Shown one piece after another: positions 33,221 through 41,289 of a stretch of 58,833 nt of DNA. This DNA comes from an uncultured Woeseiaceae bacterium (GTDB taxonomy: Bacteria > Pseudomonadota > Gammaproteobacteria > Steroidobacterales > Woeseiaceae), in contig CAMYOJ010000042.1 in the NCBI GenBank assembly GCA_947259985.1, positions 1 through 58,833 on the forward strand, read 5' to 3'. The first letter of the stretch is position 1. The number at the start of each line of letters is the position of its first letter. The translations under genes and the position numbers were made by a program. Below the pieces are notes generated by a model. It did no database searches. It had not been told where the DNA came from and was given only the letters and a program-made list of their open reading frames with translations.

Positions 33221-33445
33221 TTATTCGAGATTATCGATCTCCTTTCCAAGATCGTACTTGTTTTCAGTGACGATGCGCTCCAGAACCTTTATACGCTCCT
33301 CCAGCCGTTCGATTTGTGCAAGCGTCTCCTCAAGCTCAGGATCCTGCTGCTTTTTTTCTTCGTTCTTCATTTTCATATATTTCTGGATTGTATCGGCTGT
33401 AAAGACGATCGCGACAATGCAAACGACGTAAAACAAAGTGTTCAT
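33221..33445 (-). CDS. PspB-like membrane/coiled-coil protein
   Basis: The 74-residue protein has one N-terminal TM helix (about 3-22) and a charged coiled coil (35-70) ending ERLEERIKVLERIVTENKY-like, close to the PspB pattern ERIQALESIL. In Enterobacteria PspB and PspC together relieve PspA inhibition of PspF under inner-membrane stress. Here it is the last gene of the psp operon, after two PspC-domain genes, instead of lying between pspA and pspC. Assignment rests on size, topology, the coiled-coil motif and context. Confidence 0.7.
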   Translation of the reverse strand: MNTLFYVVCIVAIVFTADTIQKYMKMKNEEKKQQDPELEETLAQIERLEERIKVLERIVTENKYDLGKEIDNLE

Positions 33446-33457
33446 TGACGAGTCCTG

Positions 33458-33919
33458 TTATTTAAGTTTTCGAAATTCCTGTTCGAGTTGAAATCGCGGC
33501 GAAGTGACCTTTTTTTCGAGCTCTGCGAGACGCTTGTCCAGCGTCTTATAGCGTTCCCGTACTTCATTGAGTGAAGGTTTCGGGGGCGCAGCCTCACGAG
33601 CAGCTTCGAACTCGCGGTCAATACGTTCGCGCGTGCGACGCGACCTTCGAGACCGCCGCCTCGACCTGCCCCAGCAACAATGCGACTCAACCCGGACTTC
33701 CCTGCCCCGATACGATGCAGCGGGAATAAGGCATACAGCACCGAGATAGCCAATGATCGCAAACGGCATGGCAGCCAGGAACGTAATAATCGCCAGGAAC
33801 CGCGTGACCTTGAGATTCAGTCCGAAATAATCGGCCAGCCCGGCACAAACTCCGCCGAGTATGGCCCTGTCCGCGTCACGGTAAAGGCGTCGTTCCCTGG
33901 TATTGGTGTAAGTATTCAT
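33458..33919 (-). CDS. pspC: PspC envelope-stress membrane protein
   Basis: From ATG 33919 this 153-residue protein has a PspC domain at about 5-65 (RRLYRDADRAILGGVCAGLADYFG and a TM). An arginine-rich linker (about 80-105) follows, and a C-terminal helix contains LDKRLAELEKKVTSPRF, as in genuine PspC. GGGG upstream supports this ATG over TTG 33931. It overlaps the previous PspC-like gene by ATGA. It would sense envelope damage and interact with PspA. Confidence 0.85.
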   Translation of the reverse strand: MNTYTNTRERRLYRDADRAILGGVCAGLADYFGLNLKVTRFLAIITFLAAMPFAIIGYLGAVCLIPAASYRGREVRVESHCCWGRSRRRSRRSRRTRERIDREFEAAREAAPPKPSLNEVRERYKTLDKRLAELEKKVTSPRFQLEQEFRKLK

Positions 33920-34209
33920 GAACGTCCCCAACTATCTCTGTCGTATCGTCTCCAAAACTCATTCTCGGTTCTGCGGCCTGAATACACCAGCGGCTTTTGC
34001 CTGATCAACAGCGTTGCTCCGAGATAGGCGGCAACCGTCAGCCAGAAGAATAGCAACAGGCTGATGATGGCAATAACGCGCACGGTTCCTACGCGAAAAT
34101 TGAAGCGATCGGCGATGCCGGCACAGACACCGAATACCAGGCCGTTCTCCCGATCCCTGTAGAAACCCCGTAACGGTCCGCAGTCCGTGTCCCAGGTACC
34201 TCGACTCAT
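33916..34209 (-). CDS. Second, short PspC-domain protein
   Basis: The 97-residue protein consists of little more than a PspC domain. GFYRDRENGLVFGVCAGIADRFNF and a hydrophobic helix at about 45-68 are followed by a basic tail (RRTENEFWRRYDRD). It lacks the C-terminal coiled coil of PspC, so it may be a decoy, a modulator or a PspD-like accessory. It lies 27 bases after pspA and overlaps full-length pspC by 4 bases. Confidence 0.8.
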   Translation of the reverse strand: MSRGTWDTDCGPLRGFYRDRENGLVFGVCAGIADRFNFRVGTVRVIAIISLLLFFWLTVAAYLGATLLIRQKPLVYSGRRTENEFWRRYDRDSWGRS

Positions 34210-34236
34210 ACTCTGCTCCTCTGCAAACCGACGCGC

Positions 34237-34923
34237 TTATTCGCCCTCCGCGTGGCGGACTTTCTCCGCGGCGACGCGTTCCTTGAGTGCGCTCAACTCC
34301 TTGTTGACTGACTCCTCGGCTTCAAGGCTCGCGAACTCATGATTCAGGTCCTTCGGCAATCCGAGGTCGTAGGCTTCAACCCGCCCCTCAACGTCGTCGA
34401 TACGGCGCGTATAGGCTTCGAATCGAACCATGGCATCGTCGATCTTGTAGTCATGGATCTTCTTGCGGGCCGCAAGCCGGCTGCTGGCAGTCTTGTGACG
34501 GGCGAGCAGGGCTTTCTGGCGAGTTTTCGCGTCCTCGAGTTTGCTTTCGAGGCGAGCGATGTCCTCGTTGAGCTTTGCGAGTCCGTCATCGACGGCCAGG
34601 TAGTCTTCCTTGAGTACATCGACGGCCGAAGTAACGCGTGATTTTTCGACCAGCGCCGCTTTCGCGAGGTCTTCGCGACCCTTGCGTATGGCCAGCTCCG
34701 CCTTGTCTTCCCAATCGGTCTTTTCGCGATCAAGTGCTTCGATCTTGCGATTCAGGTCTTTCTTGTCGGCGATCGAGCGCGCTGCCGCTGACCTGACTTC
34801 AACCAGCGTATCCTCCATTTCCTGGATCATTAGCCTGATGATCTTCTCGGGATCCTCGGCTTTGTCGAGAATGGCGTTGATGTTGGAGTTCACGATGTCG
34901 CTGAATCTCGTGAAAATGCCCAT
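34237..34923 (-). CDS. pspA: Phage shock protein A (PspA/IM30 family)
   Basis: The 228-residue protein has the family opening MGIFTRFSDIVNSNINAILDKAEDPEKIIR with its amphipathic N-terminal helix, then long coiled coil (about 25-220; RSAAARSIADKKDLNRKIEA). PspA coats damaged inner membrane and binds PspF to keep the operon off. SD-like GAGG precedes the ATG. The gene is the first of a four-gene operon behind a sigma-54 promoter and divergent from pspF, the classical arrangement. Confidence 0.93.
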   Translation of the reverse strand: MGIFTRFSDIVNSNINAILDKAEDPEKIIRLMIQEMEDTLVEVRSAAARSIADKKDLNRKIEALDREKTDWEDKAELAIRKGREDLAKAALVEKSRVTSAVDVLKEDYLAVDDGLAKLNEDIARLESKLEDAKTRQKALLARHKTASSRLAARKKIHDYKIDDAMVRFEAYTRRIDDVEGRVEAYDLGLPKDLNHEFASLEAEESVNKELSALKERVAAEKVRHAEGE

Positions 34924-34963
34924 GTGTGTTTCCTCTTTTCGGGTGAATCCTGCTTAAGTAATT

Positions 34964-34980
34964 TGCAGCATTCGTGCCAA
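34964..34980 (-). promoter_or_regulatory. Sigma-54 (-24/-12) promoter of the psp operon
   Basis: On the minus strand TTGGCACGAATGCTGCA matches the sigma-54 consensus (TGGCACG-N4-TTGC) with a single change (T to C). GG (34978-34977) and GC (34966-34965) are exactly 12 bases apart. The start point would be near 34953, about 30 bases before the pspA ATG. PspF encoded next door is the expected activator. Confidence 0.85.
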
Positions 34981-35057
34981 CCCTGGCTGGGCCCTCTAAC
35001 TAGTTGTTTTCAAACCATAAAACGCTCAACGAGCCATGCTTCGCCTGACGTCAAATA

Positions 35058-35066
35058 TGGTATAAT
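35058..35066 (+). promoter_or_regulatory. Extended -10 promoter of pspF
   Basis: TGGTATAAT contains a perfect TATAAT with the extended TGn element; no good -35 is present, as expected for extended -10 promoters. The start would lie near 35073, about 40 bases before the pspF ATG. It lies upstream of the sigma-54 promoter, where PspF binding sites and thus autoregulation are expected. Confidence 0.55.
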
Positions 35067-35112
35067 TGGCTAAGTATTAGCGATTTTCATCATACTTTGA
35101 CCAAATAGACCA

Positions 35113-36126
35113 ATGCCTGTCAGCCCCGAATCACAACAGATCATTGGCGAAGCGCCCGCATTCGTCGAGATGCTCGAGCATGTGTCTCGCGCCGCGCCGC
35201 TGTCGAAGCCCGTGCTCGTCGTGGGCGAACGCGGCACCGGCAAGGAACTCATCGCCTCGCGGCTTCACTTTCTCTCGGAGCGCTGGGAGCAACGTGTCGT
35301 CAAGGTAAACTGCGCCGCGCTCACCGAATCGATCCTGGAGTCAGAGCTGTTCGGTCATGAGGCGGGCGCGTTCACAGGGGCAGCGCGCACGCACATCGGG
35401 CATTTTGAGCGTGCAGAGGGCGGCACGTTGATTCTCGACGAACTCGCGACGATCTCACTCCGCATGCAGGAAAAAATACTGCGCACGATCGAATACGGCG
35501 AGATCCAGCGCGTGGGAGGCAGCGAGACACTGCAGGTCGACGTCCGCATCGTCGGTTCCACAAACGCAGATTTGCAGTCGCTGGCCGCCGAAGGCCGCTT
35601 TCGCAAGGACCTGCTCGACAGACTGGCTTTCGACGTCATCACGGTGCCGCCTTTGCGCGAGCGTGTCGAGGACATCATGCCCCTCGCGCATGCATTCGCG
35701 ATCAACATGGCGAGCGAATTGAAGTGGAGCTATTTCCCGGGATTCAGTCCGCGTGCTTCTTCGACACTCTTGCAAAATCGCTGGCCCGGCAACGTTCGCG
35801 AACTCAAGAATACGATCGAGAGGACTGTGTATCGTGCGGAGGATCCCGAACAGCCGATCAAGGAGATTTCTCTCGACCCGTTCGATTCACCGTTCAAGAT
35901 CGCGCCCGCGCCACATGCGGGCAAAGCGCAGGCAACCAGGCCGCAGCGGTCGCCCATACTGCCGACCGACCTGCAGCAGAGACTCATTGACCTGGAAACG
36001 AATCTCCTGGAGGCTGCGCTCCAAAGATCACGATTTAACCAGCGAATGGCGGCAGACCTGCTTGGCCTCAGCTACCACCAGTTTCGTGGCAAGCTCAGGA
36101 AATTCGGTATCAGCAGCAAGCCCTAG
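35113..36126 (+). CDS. pspF: PspF, sigma-54-dependent activator of the psp operon
   Basis: The 337-residue protein is a bEBP lacking a receiver domain. The AAA+ domain spans about 10-240, with Walker A GERGTGKELIA, the sigma-54 contact loop ELFGHEAGAFTGA and LDELATISLRMQEKIL (Walker B). The C-terminal helix-turn-helix (about 300-333) ends LLGLSYHQFRGKLRKFGI, which is diagnostic of PspF. Like PspF it has no N-terminal sensor; control is by PspA. The GAFTGA loop is intact. Its stop shares CTAG with that of the convergent ABC permease. Confidence 0.93.
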   Translation: MPVSPESQQIIGEAPAFVEMLEHVSRAAPLSKPVLVVGERGTGKELIASRLHFLSERWEQRVVKVNCAALTESILESELFGHEAGAFTGAARTHIGHFERAEGGTLILDELATISLRMQEKILRTIEYGEIQRVGGSETLQVDVRIVGSTNADLQSLAAEGRFRKDLLDRLAFDVITVPPLRERVEDIMPLAHAFAINMASELKWSYFPGFSPRASSTLLQNRWPGNVRELKNTIERTVYRAEDPEQPIKEISLDPFDSPFKIAPAPHAGKAQATRPQRSPILPTDLQQRLIDLETNLLEAALQRSRFNQRMAADLLGLSYHQFRGKLRKFGISSKP

Positions 36127-37040
36127 CTTTCGTCGCGGTATCTGCGCACGTAGATTGCGGCCGTGGTCAGCAAGGCGCACACGATCAGTCCGAGCCAGGT
36201 ATCGATGTGAGTAACAAACTTGCCGACGTCGAGGTGCGCCAGCAGGCTCACCATTTCTTCACTGACGCGAGCGTGGTTCTCATCGAAGAAGCGCTCCATG
36301 TCGATGCCTGCAAACAACGGAATCTTGGCGCTGCGGCCCCACACGGCCTCGGCGAAGTTGCCGGACCGGAAGAAGATCCCCTCAACCAGCGGAATGAGGA
36401 CCAGTGGCAGGAAAGCCATCAGCAGCGGAGCCCGCTTCGTATAGGCTGAGACGAACAGGAACCAACCCAGGAACGGCGACATCCAGATAGCCACGCTATA
36501 GATAATGACGATTGTCGCGAGCCAGTTGTCGAGCAACGGCACCGAGCCCCAGATGAGCGTAGTCGCGCTGCCGCCTTTCATCGAAACCCAGATGCTGGTC
36601 ACGATCAGGTTGACAATGTGCGTACCGATGATTGCGACTATCGCAATTGCGGGAATCAACAGGGTGGCCGTAAGTAATTTCGAAATTACGGTTTCGGCAT
36701 CTGTAACGGGCAACGAGCGCCAGAACAGGATGCTCTTGTCCTTGCGTTCCGCATACAGCGAGTCAAGTGAATAGAAAACCGTCAGGATTCCGAGACCGAG
36801 CAGAAACAACCAGGACGAGCCCACGAAATACGCAGTAAGCACACCCTTGCGTTCGGTGTCGCCTGCGATGTTCTGTGCCCCGAAGATCGCCAGGTCCAGC
36901 TCCTGCGCAAACTCGCCGGCAAACGTCAGTGCCGTCAGCGTACCGAGCGTCACGACAGAGGCGATTGCTACGGGCGTTACCCAGATCGAGCGGTGCTCCC
37001 AGAATTCGCGCTTCATCAATGCAATGTAGTGGTTGATCAT
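36123..37040 (-). CDS. ABC-2 type transporter permease
   Basis: The 305-residue protein has six predicted TM helices. A large extracytoplasmic or cytoplasmic loop (about 45-75) follows the first, as in ABC-2 permeases, and SLYAERKDKSILFWRSLPVTD near residue 100 is the usual coupling segment. Its start overlaps the ATPase stop by 4 bases. The GntR-ATPase-permease set resembles YtrA-type cell-envelope stress exporters or lantibiotic/peptide sensors. The substrate is unknown. Confidence 0.85.
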   Translation of the reverse strand: MINHYIALMKREFWEHRSIWVTPVAIASVVTLGTLTALTFAGEFAQELDLAIFGAQNIAGDTERKGVLTAYFVGSSWLFLLGLGILTVFYSLDSLYAERKDKSILFWRSLPVTDAETVISKLLTATLLIPAIAIVAIIGTHIVNLIVTSIWVSMKGGSATTLIWGSVPLLDNWLATIVIIYSVAIWMSPFLGWFLFVSAYTKRAPLLMAFLPLVLIPLVEGIFFRSGNFAEAVWGRSAKIPLFAGIDMERFFDENHARVSEEMVSLLAHLDVGKFVTHIDTWLGLIVCALLTTAAIYVRRYRDES

Positions 37041-37894
37041 TGACGCGCCCCCTTGACCTTTGCAACGAAGAGGTCAGCTACTGATGGAGTGCGCAGTTCG
37101 CCGAGTCCCTCCAGGTTTTCGCGGCTGACGCCCTCGAACAACAGGACGGATTTCCCGAAAATCTCATTGTCGGCAATGGGTCCGAGCCCTTTCGCCTTGA
37201 GCGCGCTCTCGCCCGACGTCAGAAGTTCTACATAGTTATCGGCGAGTGAGTCCATCGACTCATCGAGCAGAATTCTGCCGTCATTGATGAACATGATGTC
37301 GGTCAGCAGGTTTTCGATCTCCTCGACCTGGTGTGTGGTTATAAGAATCGTGCGTTGTTCATCGAAGTAATCGTTCAGCAGATTGCTGTAGAACTCCTTG
37401 CGAAAAATGATATCGAGACCGAGCGTCGGTTCGTCCAGGACAAGTAGCTTTGCGTCAATCGCCATTATGATCGACAGGTGCAGCTGCGTAACCATGCCTT
37501 TGGAGAGCTCGCGCACCCTGGCATCCGATCGAACCTTTGTCTGTTGCAGAAACGACTCGGCGCGCTTGCGCGAAAAATTGGGGTGCACGGCTTCTACGAA
37601 GTCGAGCAGCTGTGTAACGCGAATCCATCGTGGCAACACGGCGACATCGGCGATGAAGCAGATGTTCTGCAACAACTCCTTGCGCTGGCGAAAGGGATCA
37701 AGCCCTAGGACCGACAGCTGACCATCACAGTCAGTGAGACCCAGTACCGCTTTCAGCAAAGTTGTCTTACCCGCGCCATTCGGACCAATCAGCCCGAGGA
37801 TCTTCCCCTGCTCGATTTCGAAACTGACGTCGTCAACGGCTCTCACCGCGCCGAAGTGTTTCGATACCCCACGGGCATTGACCAGGCTCGTCAT
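37037..37894 (-). CDS. ABC transporter ATP-binding protein
   Basis: This 285-residue ATPase has all sites: Walker A GPNGAGKTTLLK near residue 38, Q-loop region, signature VRELSKGMVTQLHLS (LSKGM in place of LSGGQ), Walker B LLVLDEPTLGLD, and switch His in LITTHQVEE. LSGGQ variants like LSKGM are common in this subfamily. C-terminal residues from about 220 form an extension typical of YtrB/CcmA-like proteins. It overlaps both neighbours by 4 bases. Confidence 0.9.
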   Translation of the reverse strand: MTSLVNARGVSKHFGAVRAVDDVSFEIEQGKILGLIGPNGAGKTTLLKAVLGLTDCDGQLSVLGLDPFRQRKELLQNICFIADVAVLPRWIRVTQLLDFVEAVHPNFSRKRAESFLQQTKVRSDARVRELSKGMVTQLHLSIIMAIDAKLLVLDEPTLGLDIIFRKEFYSNLLNDYFDEQRTILITTHQVEEIENLLTDIMFINDGRILLDESMDSLADNYVELLTSGESALKAKGLGPIADNEIFGKSVLLFEGVSRENLEGLGELRTPSVADLFVAKVKGARQ

Positions 37895-38271
37895 TCATCC
37901 CCTCCTGCGTCCGTGTTGGAATCTGCAATCTGAAGTAGCTCTTTGGCATCCAGCCCGAGTCTGTTGATCGACGCGATCACCTTGGGCCACTCCTTGTCGA
38001 GAAAACGCTGCCGCTCCGCGTGCAACAACTTGTCCTTGGCGCCCTCGTTCACAAACATGCCGCGCCCGCGTTTCTTTTCAACCAGTCCTTCGTCGACGAG
38101 CTCCTGGTAACCCTTCAGAACCGTCAGCGGATTGAGGCGGTACTCGGCAGCGACGTTGCGAACCGAAGGCAACGCATCGCCGTCGGTCAAAACGTCCTCG
38201 AGGATCATCGCTACGACGCGATCGCGTAGCTGCCTGTAGATTGGCTGGTCTTCATTCCATTTAGGATCCAT
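37891..38271 (-). CDS. GntR-family repressor, YtrA subfamily
   Basis: This 126-residue protein has a winged helix-turn-helix (about 10-75; PIYRQLRDRVVAMILEDVLTDGDALPSVRNVA then LNPLTVLKGYQELVDEGLVEKKRGRGMFV) and a short helical C-terminal tail of about 50 residues, not an FadR- or UTRA-type ligand domain. That short form is the YtrA subfamily, which controls linked ABC transporters. It heads the three-gene cluster and overlaps the ATPase gene by ATGA. A palindromic operator candidate lies upstream of the next gene. Confidence 0.88.
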   Translation of the reverse strand: MDPKWNEDQPIYRQLRDRVVAMILEDVLTDGDALPSVRNVAAEYRLNPLTVLKGYQELVDEGLVEKKRGRGMFVNEGAKDKLLHAERQRFLDKEWPKVIASINRLGLDAKELLQIADSNTDAGGDE

Positions 38272-38300
38272 TGATTCGCGGTTCCTGCGCCTCTGGTACT

Positions 38301-38334
38301 AAAAAATGCGCCGGTCCATTAAGGAGACCGGCGC
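38301..38334 (-). terminator. Rho-independent terminator upstream of the GntR gene
   Basis: Read on the minus strand, GCGCCGGTC and GACCGGCGC pair as a 9-bp stem with a 9-base loop, followed by A and six T residues. It follows the 85-codon gene and precedes gntR by about 30 bases. Either gntR has its own promoter in that gap or expression depends on partial read-through. Confidence 0.8.
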
Positions 38335-38352
38335 GAACCTTCCGTCGCTACT

Positions 38353-38610
38353 TTACTTGTCTGCGGGACGGAAATATTCAAATTCGGCCGTCGCATCAAT
38401 CGAAATCATCAGGGGCTCACCATCGATATGCGCCTTGATCGTCGTTCGAAGTGGTGCACGGTCCTGTGCCTCTACGCCGGTATCGCCAAAGTCCACGCGC
38501 GCCTCGTCCCGAACAGTGGCGTTTGCCTGACCGGCGACCAGTGCGGCGACCATAAGCAACATGATCGTAAGGCTTACGATTTCATTGAGATAAGGGGTCT
38601 GCTTGGGCAT
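38353..38610 (-). CDS. Small exported or membrane-anchored hypothetical protein
   Basis: The 85-residue product has a hydrophobic segment at about 10-28 (EIVSLTIMLLMVAALVAG) then ANATVRDE, a good signal peptidase site, leaving a mature part of about 53 residues with beta-prone TTIKAHIDGEPLMISIDATAEFEY. No family is recognised. It is preceded by a palindromic operator overlapping its promoter and followed by a terminator, so it is likely a short controlled transcript, perhaps linked with the GntR-ABC module. Confidence 0.6.
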   Translation of the reverse strand: MPKQTPYLNEIVSLTIMLLMVAALVAGQANATVRDEARVDFGDTGVEAQDRAPLRTTIKAHIDGEPLMISIDATAEFEYFRPADK

Positions 38611-38640
38611 TTCGTCGATTCTCGGGATGCTTAGTGAGCT

Positions 38641-38664
38641 GGTGTTATAGTCAACTATAACACT
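38641..38664. promoter_or_regulatory. Palindromic operator, candidate YtrA/GntR site
   Basis: GTGTTATAGT and ACTATAACAC form a perfect 10-bp dyad around CA at 38642-38663. Read with the flanks it is GGTG-N16-CACT, close to the GGTG-N16-CACC layout I recall for YtrA-type repressors. It overlaps the -10 of the minus-strand gene, so binding should repress it. The GntR protein encoded about 400 bases away is the obvious candidate ligand. Confidence 0.65.
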
Positions 38665-38681
38665 AAAAATAGAGATTGCAA
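38654..38681 (-). promoter_or_regulatory. Promoter within the palindromic operator
   Basis: On the minus strand TTGCAA (38681-38676) and TATAGT (38659-38654) are separated by 16 bases. The -10 lies inside the palindrome. It directs transcription toward the 85-codon gene. Confidence 0.45.
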
Positions 38682-38758
38682 GCCCCTTTTTCGAGAATTT
38701 CGGCTAACCCGGCCGGTACTTTGGCCCCGTTTAAACTTATTACGGAGGTGAACCAACA

Positions 38759-39397
38759 ATGGCGGCAAGCGCGGAATGCCTGACGACAACGGGTCGAGCG
38801 CCCCTTTCAAGCGGGGCCGCGCTCGCCTATGCTCCGCGCATGGACCATGTACCTGACGACAGTGCCCTGATGCTGCGATACAAGGATGGCGATGTTGCAG
38901 CGTTCGAGGTGCTTTACCGACGGCACACAGACCCGCTGTACCGCTATCTGCTGCGGCTCTGCCGCCATCGCGATACCGCCGAAGACATTTTCCAGGAGGT
39001 CTGGAGCAAGATCATCAAATCTCGAGCCTCCTACAGGCCCACTGCGAAGTTCTCGACCTTTCTGTACCGCGTTGCGCACAACTGCTTTATCGACCATACG
39101 CGACGCGACAAGCGGCACGCCCGCAACACCGAGTTCAAGCCTGACATGCACAGCGATCCGGGCGAGCAACCAGAGACGGCAACCGAGCGCAGCCTGGCCA
39201 GGGAGCGCCTGCACGTGGCCCTGATGGCCTTGCCCGATGAACAACGCGACGCGTTCCTGTTGCATGAGGAAGCCGGCCTGACTGTCGACCAGATTGCCCA
39301 CGTGACCGGCAGCAACCGCGAAACGGCAAAAAGCCGTTTGCGCTACGCTGTGAACAAGCTGCGCGCTGCGATCGATGAACCCACGGAGCGAACATGA
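38759..39397 (+). CDS. Second ECF-type sigma factor
   Basis: The 212-residue protein has a sigma region 2 (about 40-110, with DGDVAAFEVLYRRHTDPLYRYLL and DTAEDIFQEVWSKI) and region 4 (about 155-205, with LPDEQRDAFLLHEEAGLTVDQIAHVTGSNRETAKSR). ATG 38759 has GGAGGTG 8 bases upstream, whereas the internal ATG 38840, where family homology begins, has none, so the longer N-terminus of 27 residues is likely real. It overlaps the downstream anti-sigma-like gene by 4 bases. Confidence 0.88.
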   Translation: MAASAECLTTTGRAPLSSGAALAYAPRMDHVPDDSALMLRYKDGDVAAFEVLYRRHTDPLYRYLLRLCRHRDTAEDIFQEVWSKIIKSRASYRPTAKFSTFLYRVAHNCFIDHTRRDKRHARNTEFKPDMHSDPGEQPETATERSLARERLHVALMALPDEQRDAFLLHEEAGLTVDQIAHVTGSNRETAKSRLRYAVNKLRAAIDEPTERT

Positions 39398-40170
39398 GCA
39401 ACGAGCGTAACGATTCCGACCGGCTCGTTTCAGACGTCTACCACGAGCTGGCCGATGAGAAAACGCCCGAGACACTGAATCGGGAAGTGCTACGCCTGGC
39501 CGCAAAAGAAGGCAGGACGCGCTACTCCATCGCACGAGCCTGGATGCGGCCGGCCGCATGGGCCGCAACGATAGGCCTGAGTCTCGTCGTCGTCCTCGAA
39601 CTGGCCAACATGCCCGAGTCCGAATTGTCGCCGTTGCCGCAGTCAGTTCCAGCTGGCGCGGCGGCGGCTCCGGAGGATTCCGATCGACGTCGTGACAGCA
39701 TCGACGAAGACACAATGCTCGAGTCGAAGGCCACGGAAGAACGGCAGGACGGGCTCGCAAAGCGCAGCCGGCCCTATTCACCGGAAGAGCAAGTGGCCGA
39801 GAAAGCCATGATGCTGAATGACGCTCCCGTGGTCAGCAGGGATGCGGCCGAGGTCCAGATGGAGGTCGAACAGGCACCGGAGCCTGTCGCCGAAAAATCG
39901 GCCGACAGCGGCGCCGCATCAAGCGCCGATACTGCTCTGAAACAGTCGGCCGGAGCCGCGCCGCGCGCCGAGTCGTTCGCGGTCGGAATCGCCAGCCCGC
40001 GCGCGGATGAAGACTACCTTTGCCCTGCCGAGGCTCGCCTGTCGGCCGAGAAATGGTTGCAATGCATCCGGGAACTCGAGGCGAGTTCGCCCCGTGAGCT
40101 CGTCGACAGGGAATACGAGGCATTCAGGAAGAGCTTCCCGGAATTCGAGCAGCCGGCCGCGGATAGGTAA
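39394..40170 (+). CDS. Putative anti-sigma factor, single-TM protein
   Basis: This 258-residue protein has a cytoplasmic N-terminus (about 1-48; [30 protein letters not shown]) and one TM (about 50-68; [18 protein letters not shown]). A long extracytoplasmic low-complexity acidic/Ala/Pro region (about 75-200) and a short conserved-looking C-terminus with [25 protein letters not shown] follow. The N-cytoplasmic/TM/periplasmic order and the ATGA overlap with the sigma gene suggest an anti-sigma factor, but no zinc motif or ASD domain is recognised. Confidence 0.65.
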   Translation: MSNERNDSDRLVSDVYHELADEKTPETLNREVLRLAAKEGRTRYSIARAWMRPAAWAATIGLSLVVVLELANMPESELSPLPQSVPAGAAAAPEDSDRRRDSIDEDTMLESKATEERQDGLAKRSRPYSPEEQVAEKAMMLNDAPVVSRDAAEVQMEVEQAPEPVAEKSADSGAASSADTALKQSAGAAPRAESFAVGIASPRADEDYLCPAEARLSAEKWLQCIRELEASSPRELVDREYEAFRKSFPEFEQPAADR

Positions 40171-40199
40171 ACAACACCAGTGTCTGGCGGCCCCACCGA

Positions 40200-40208
40200 T
40201 GCTAAAAT
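40200..40208 (+). promoter_or_regulatory. Extended -10 promoter of mdh
   Basis: TGCTAAAAT is a TGn-extended -10; a weak -35 precedes it. The start would fall about 35 bases before ATG 40250. It lies 30 bases after the anti-sigma-like gene, suggesting that mdh is independently transcribed. Confidence 0.45.
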
Positions 40209-40249
40209 CTCGGCCGCAGATCGCCGCATTCAAACGCAGGAATCCAACA

Positions 40250-41227
40250 ATGAAATCACCCGTTCGCGTCACCATTACCGGCGCCGCCGGCCAGATCGGC
40301 TACCAACTCGCCTTCCGAATCGCCTCAGGACAGATGCTGGGCTCCGATCAGCCCGTCATTCTGCAACTTCTCGAGATTCCGCCCGCATTGCCGGCACTGC
40401 ACGGCGTCGTTATGGAGCTCGATGATTGCGCATTCCCGACACTTGCGGGCATCGTGGCAACTGATGATCCCGAGCTTGCGTTCAAGGACAGCGATTACGC
40501 CCTCCTCGTGGGTGCTCGCCCGCGCGGCCCGGGCATGGAGCGCAAGGACCTGCTCGAGGCTAACGCAGCCATCTTCTCGGTGCAGGGCAAAGCGATCAAT
40601 GATCACGCCAGTCGCGACATACGCGTACTCGTGGTGGGCAATCCCGCGAACACGAATGCCTTGATCGCCAGCAGTAATGCCCCCGACATCGATGCTCGCA
40701 ATTTCACTGCCATGACGCGCCTCGACCACAATCGTGCGATGGCGCAGCTGGCCGCGAAGACAGGCAGCCACGTCAACGATATTTGCCGAATGACGATCTG
40801 GGGCAATCACTCGGCGACCCAGTACCCGGACGTCAACCACGCGAGCGTAGGCGACAGCAGGGCCGCGGACCTCGTGGACCGGGACTGGCTGTCCAATGAG
40901 TTCATCCCCGTCGTGCAGCAGCGCGGCGCCGCCATCATCAAGGCACGCGGCGCATCCTCGGCCGCATCGGCGGCATCGGCCGCGATTGATCATATGCGTG
41001 ACTGGGCTCTCGGAACGCCTGGTGACGACTGGGTTAGCATGGCGATTCCCGCTGACGGCAGCTATGGCATCGAGCAGGGCATCATTTACTCCTTCCCGGT
41101 TCGCTGCAGCGGCGGCAACTACGAAATTGTGCAGGATCTCGAGATCGACGACTTTAGTCGCGCACGCATGGACGAAACCGAAAAAGAGCTGCGCGAGGAA
41201 CGTGCCGCGATCGAAGAACTGCTATAA
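40250..41227 (+). CDS. mdh: Malate dehydrogenase
   Basis: From ATG 40250 (AGGA 5-8 bases before) the product has 325 residues, the length of the 326-residue MDH group. [18 protein letters not shown] at about 10-27 is the NAD site, [14 protein letters not shown] near 125 is the cofactor/substrate loop, [13 protein letters not shown] holds Arg/Asp catalytic partners, and [16 protein letters not shown] contains the catalytic His. It interconverts malate and oxaloacetate. The long form from 40007 overlaps the previous gene and is an artefact. Confidence 0.94.
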   Translation: MKSPVRVTITGAAGQIGYQLAFRIASGQMLGSDQPVILQLLEIPPALPALHGVVMELDDCAFPTLAGIVATDDPELAFKDSDYALLVGARPRGPGMERKDLLEANAAIFSVQGKAINDHASRDIRVLVVGNPANTNALIASSNAPDIDARNFTAMTRLDHNRAMAQLAAKTGSHVNDICRMTIWGNHSATQYPDVNHASVGDSRAADLVDRDWLSNEFIPVVQQRGAAIIKARGASSAASAASAAIDHMRDWALGTPGDDWVSMAIPADGSYGIEQGIIYSFPVRCSGGNYEIVQDLEIDDFSRARMDETEKELREERAAIEELL

Positions 41228-41289
41228 AGTGCTGGTCGATGCCGCGTCGCGGTGACTTCGTCAGCTCCTAATCTGCAGAGGTACACGAC

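Noticed and set aside
40007..40249. Longer N-terminus for malate dehydrogenase
   Set aside because: It overlaps the anti-sigma-like gene; the usual N-terminus begins at the ATG at 40250 with AGGA upstream.
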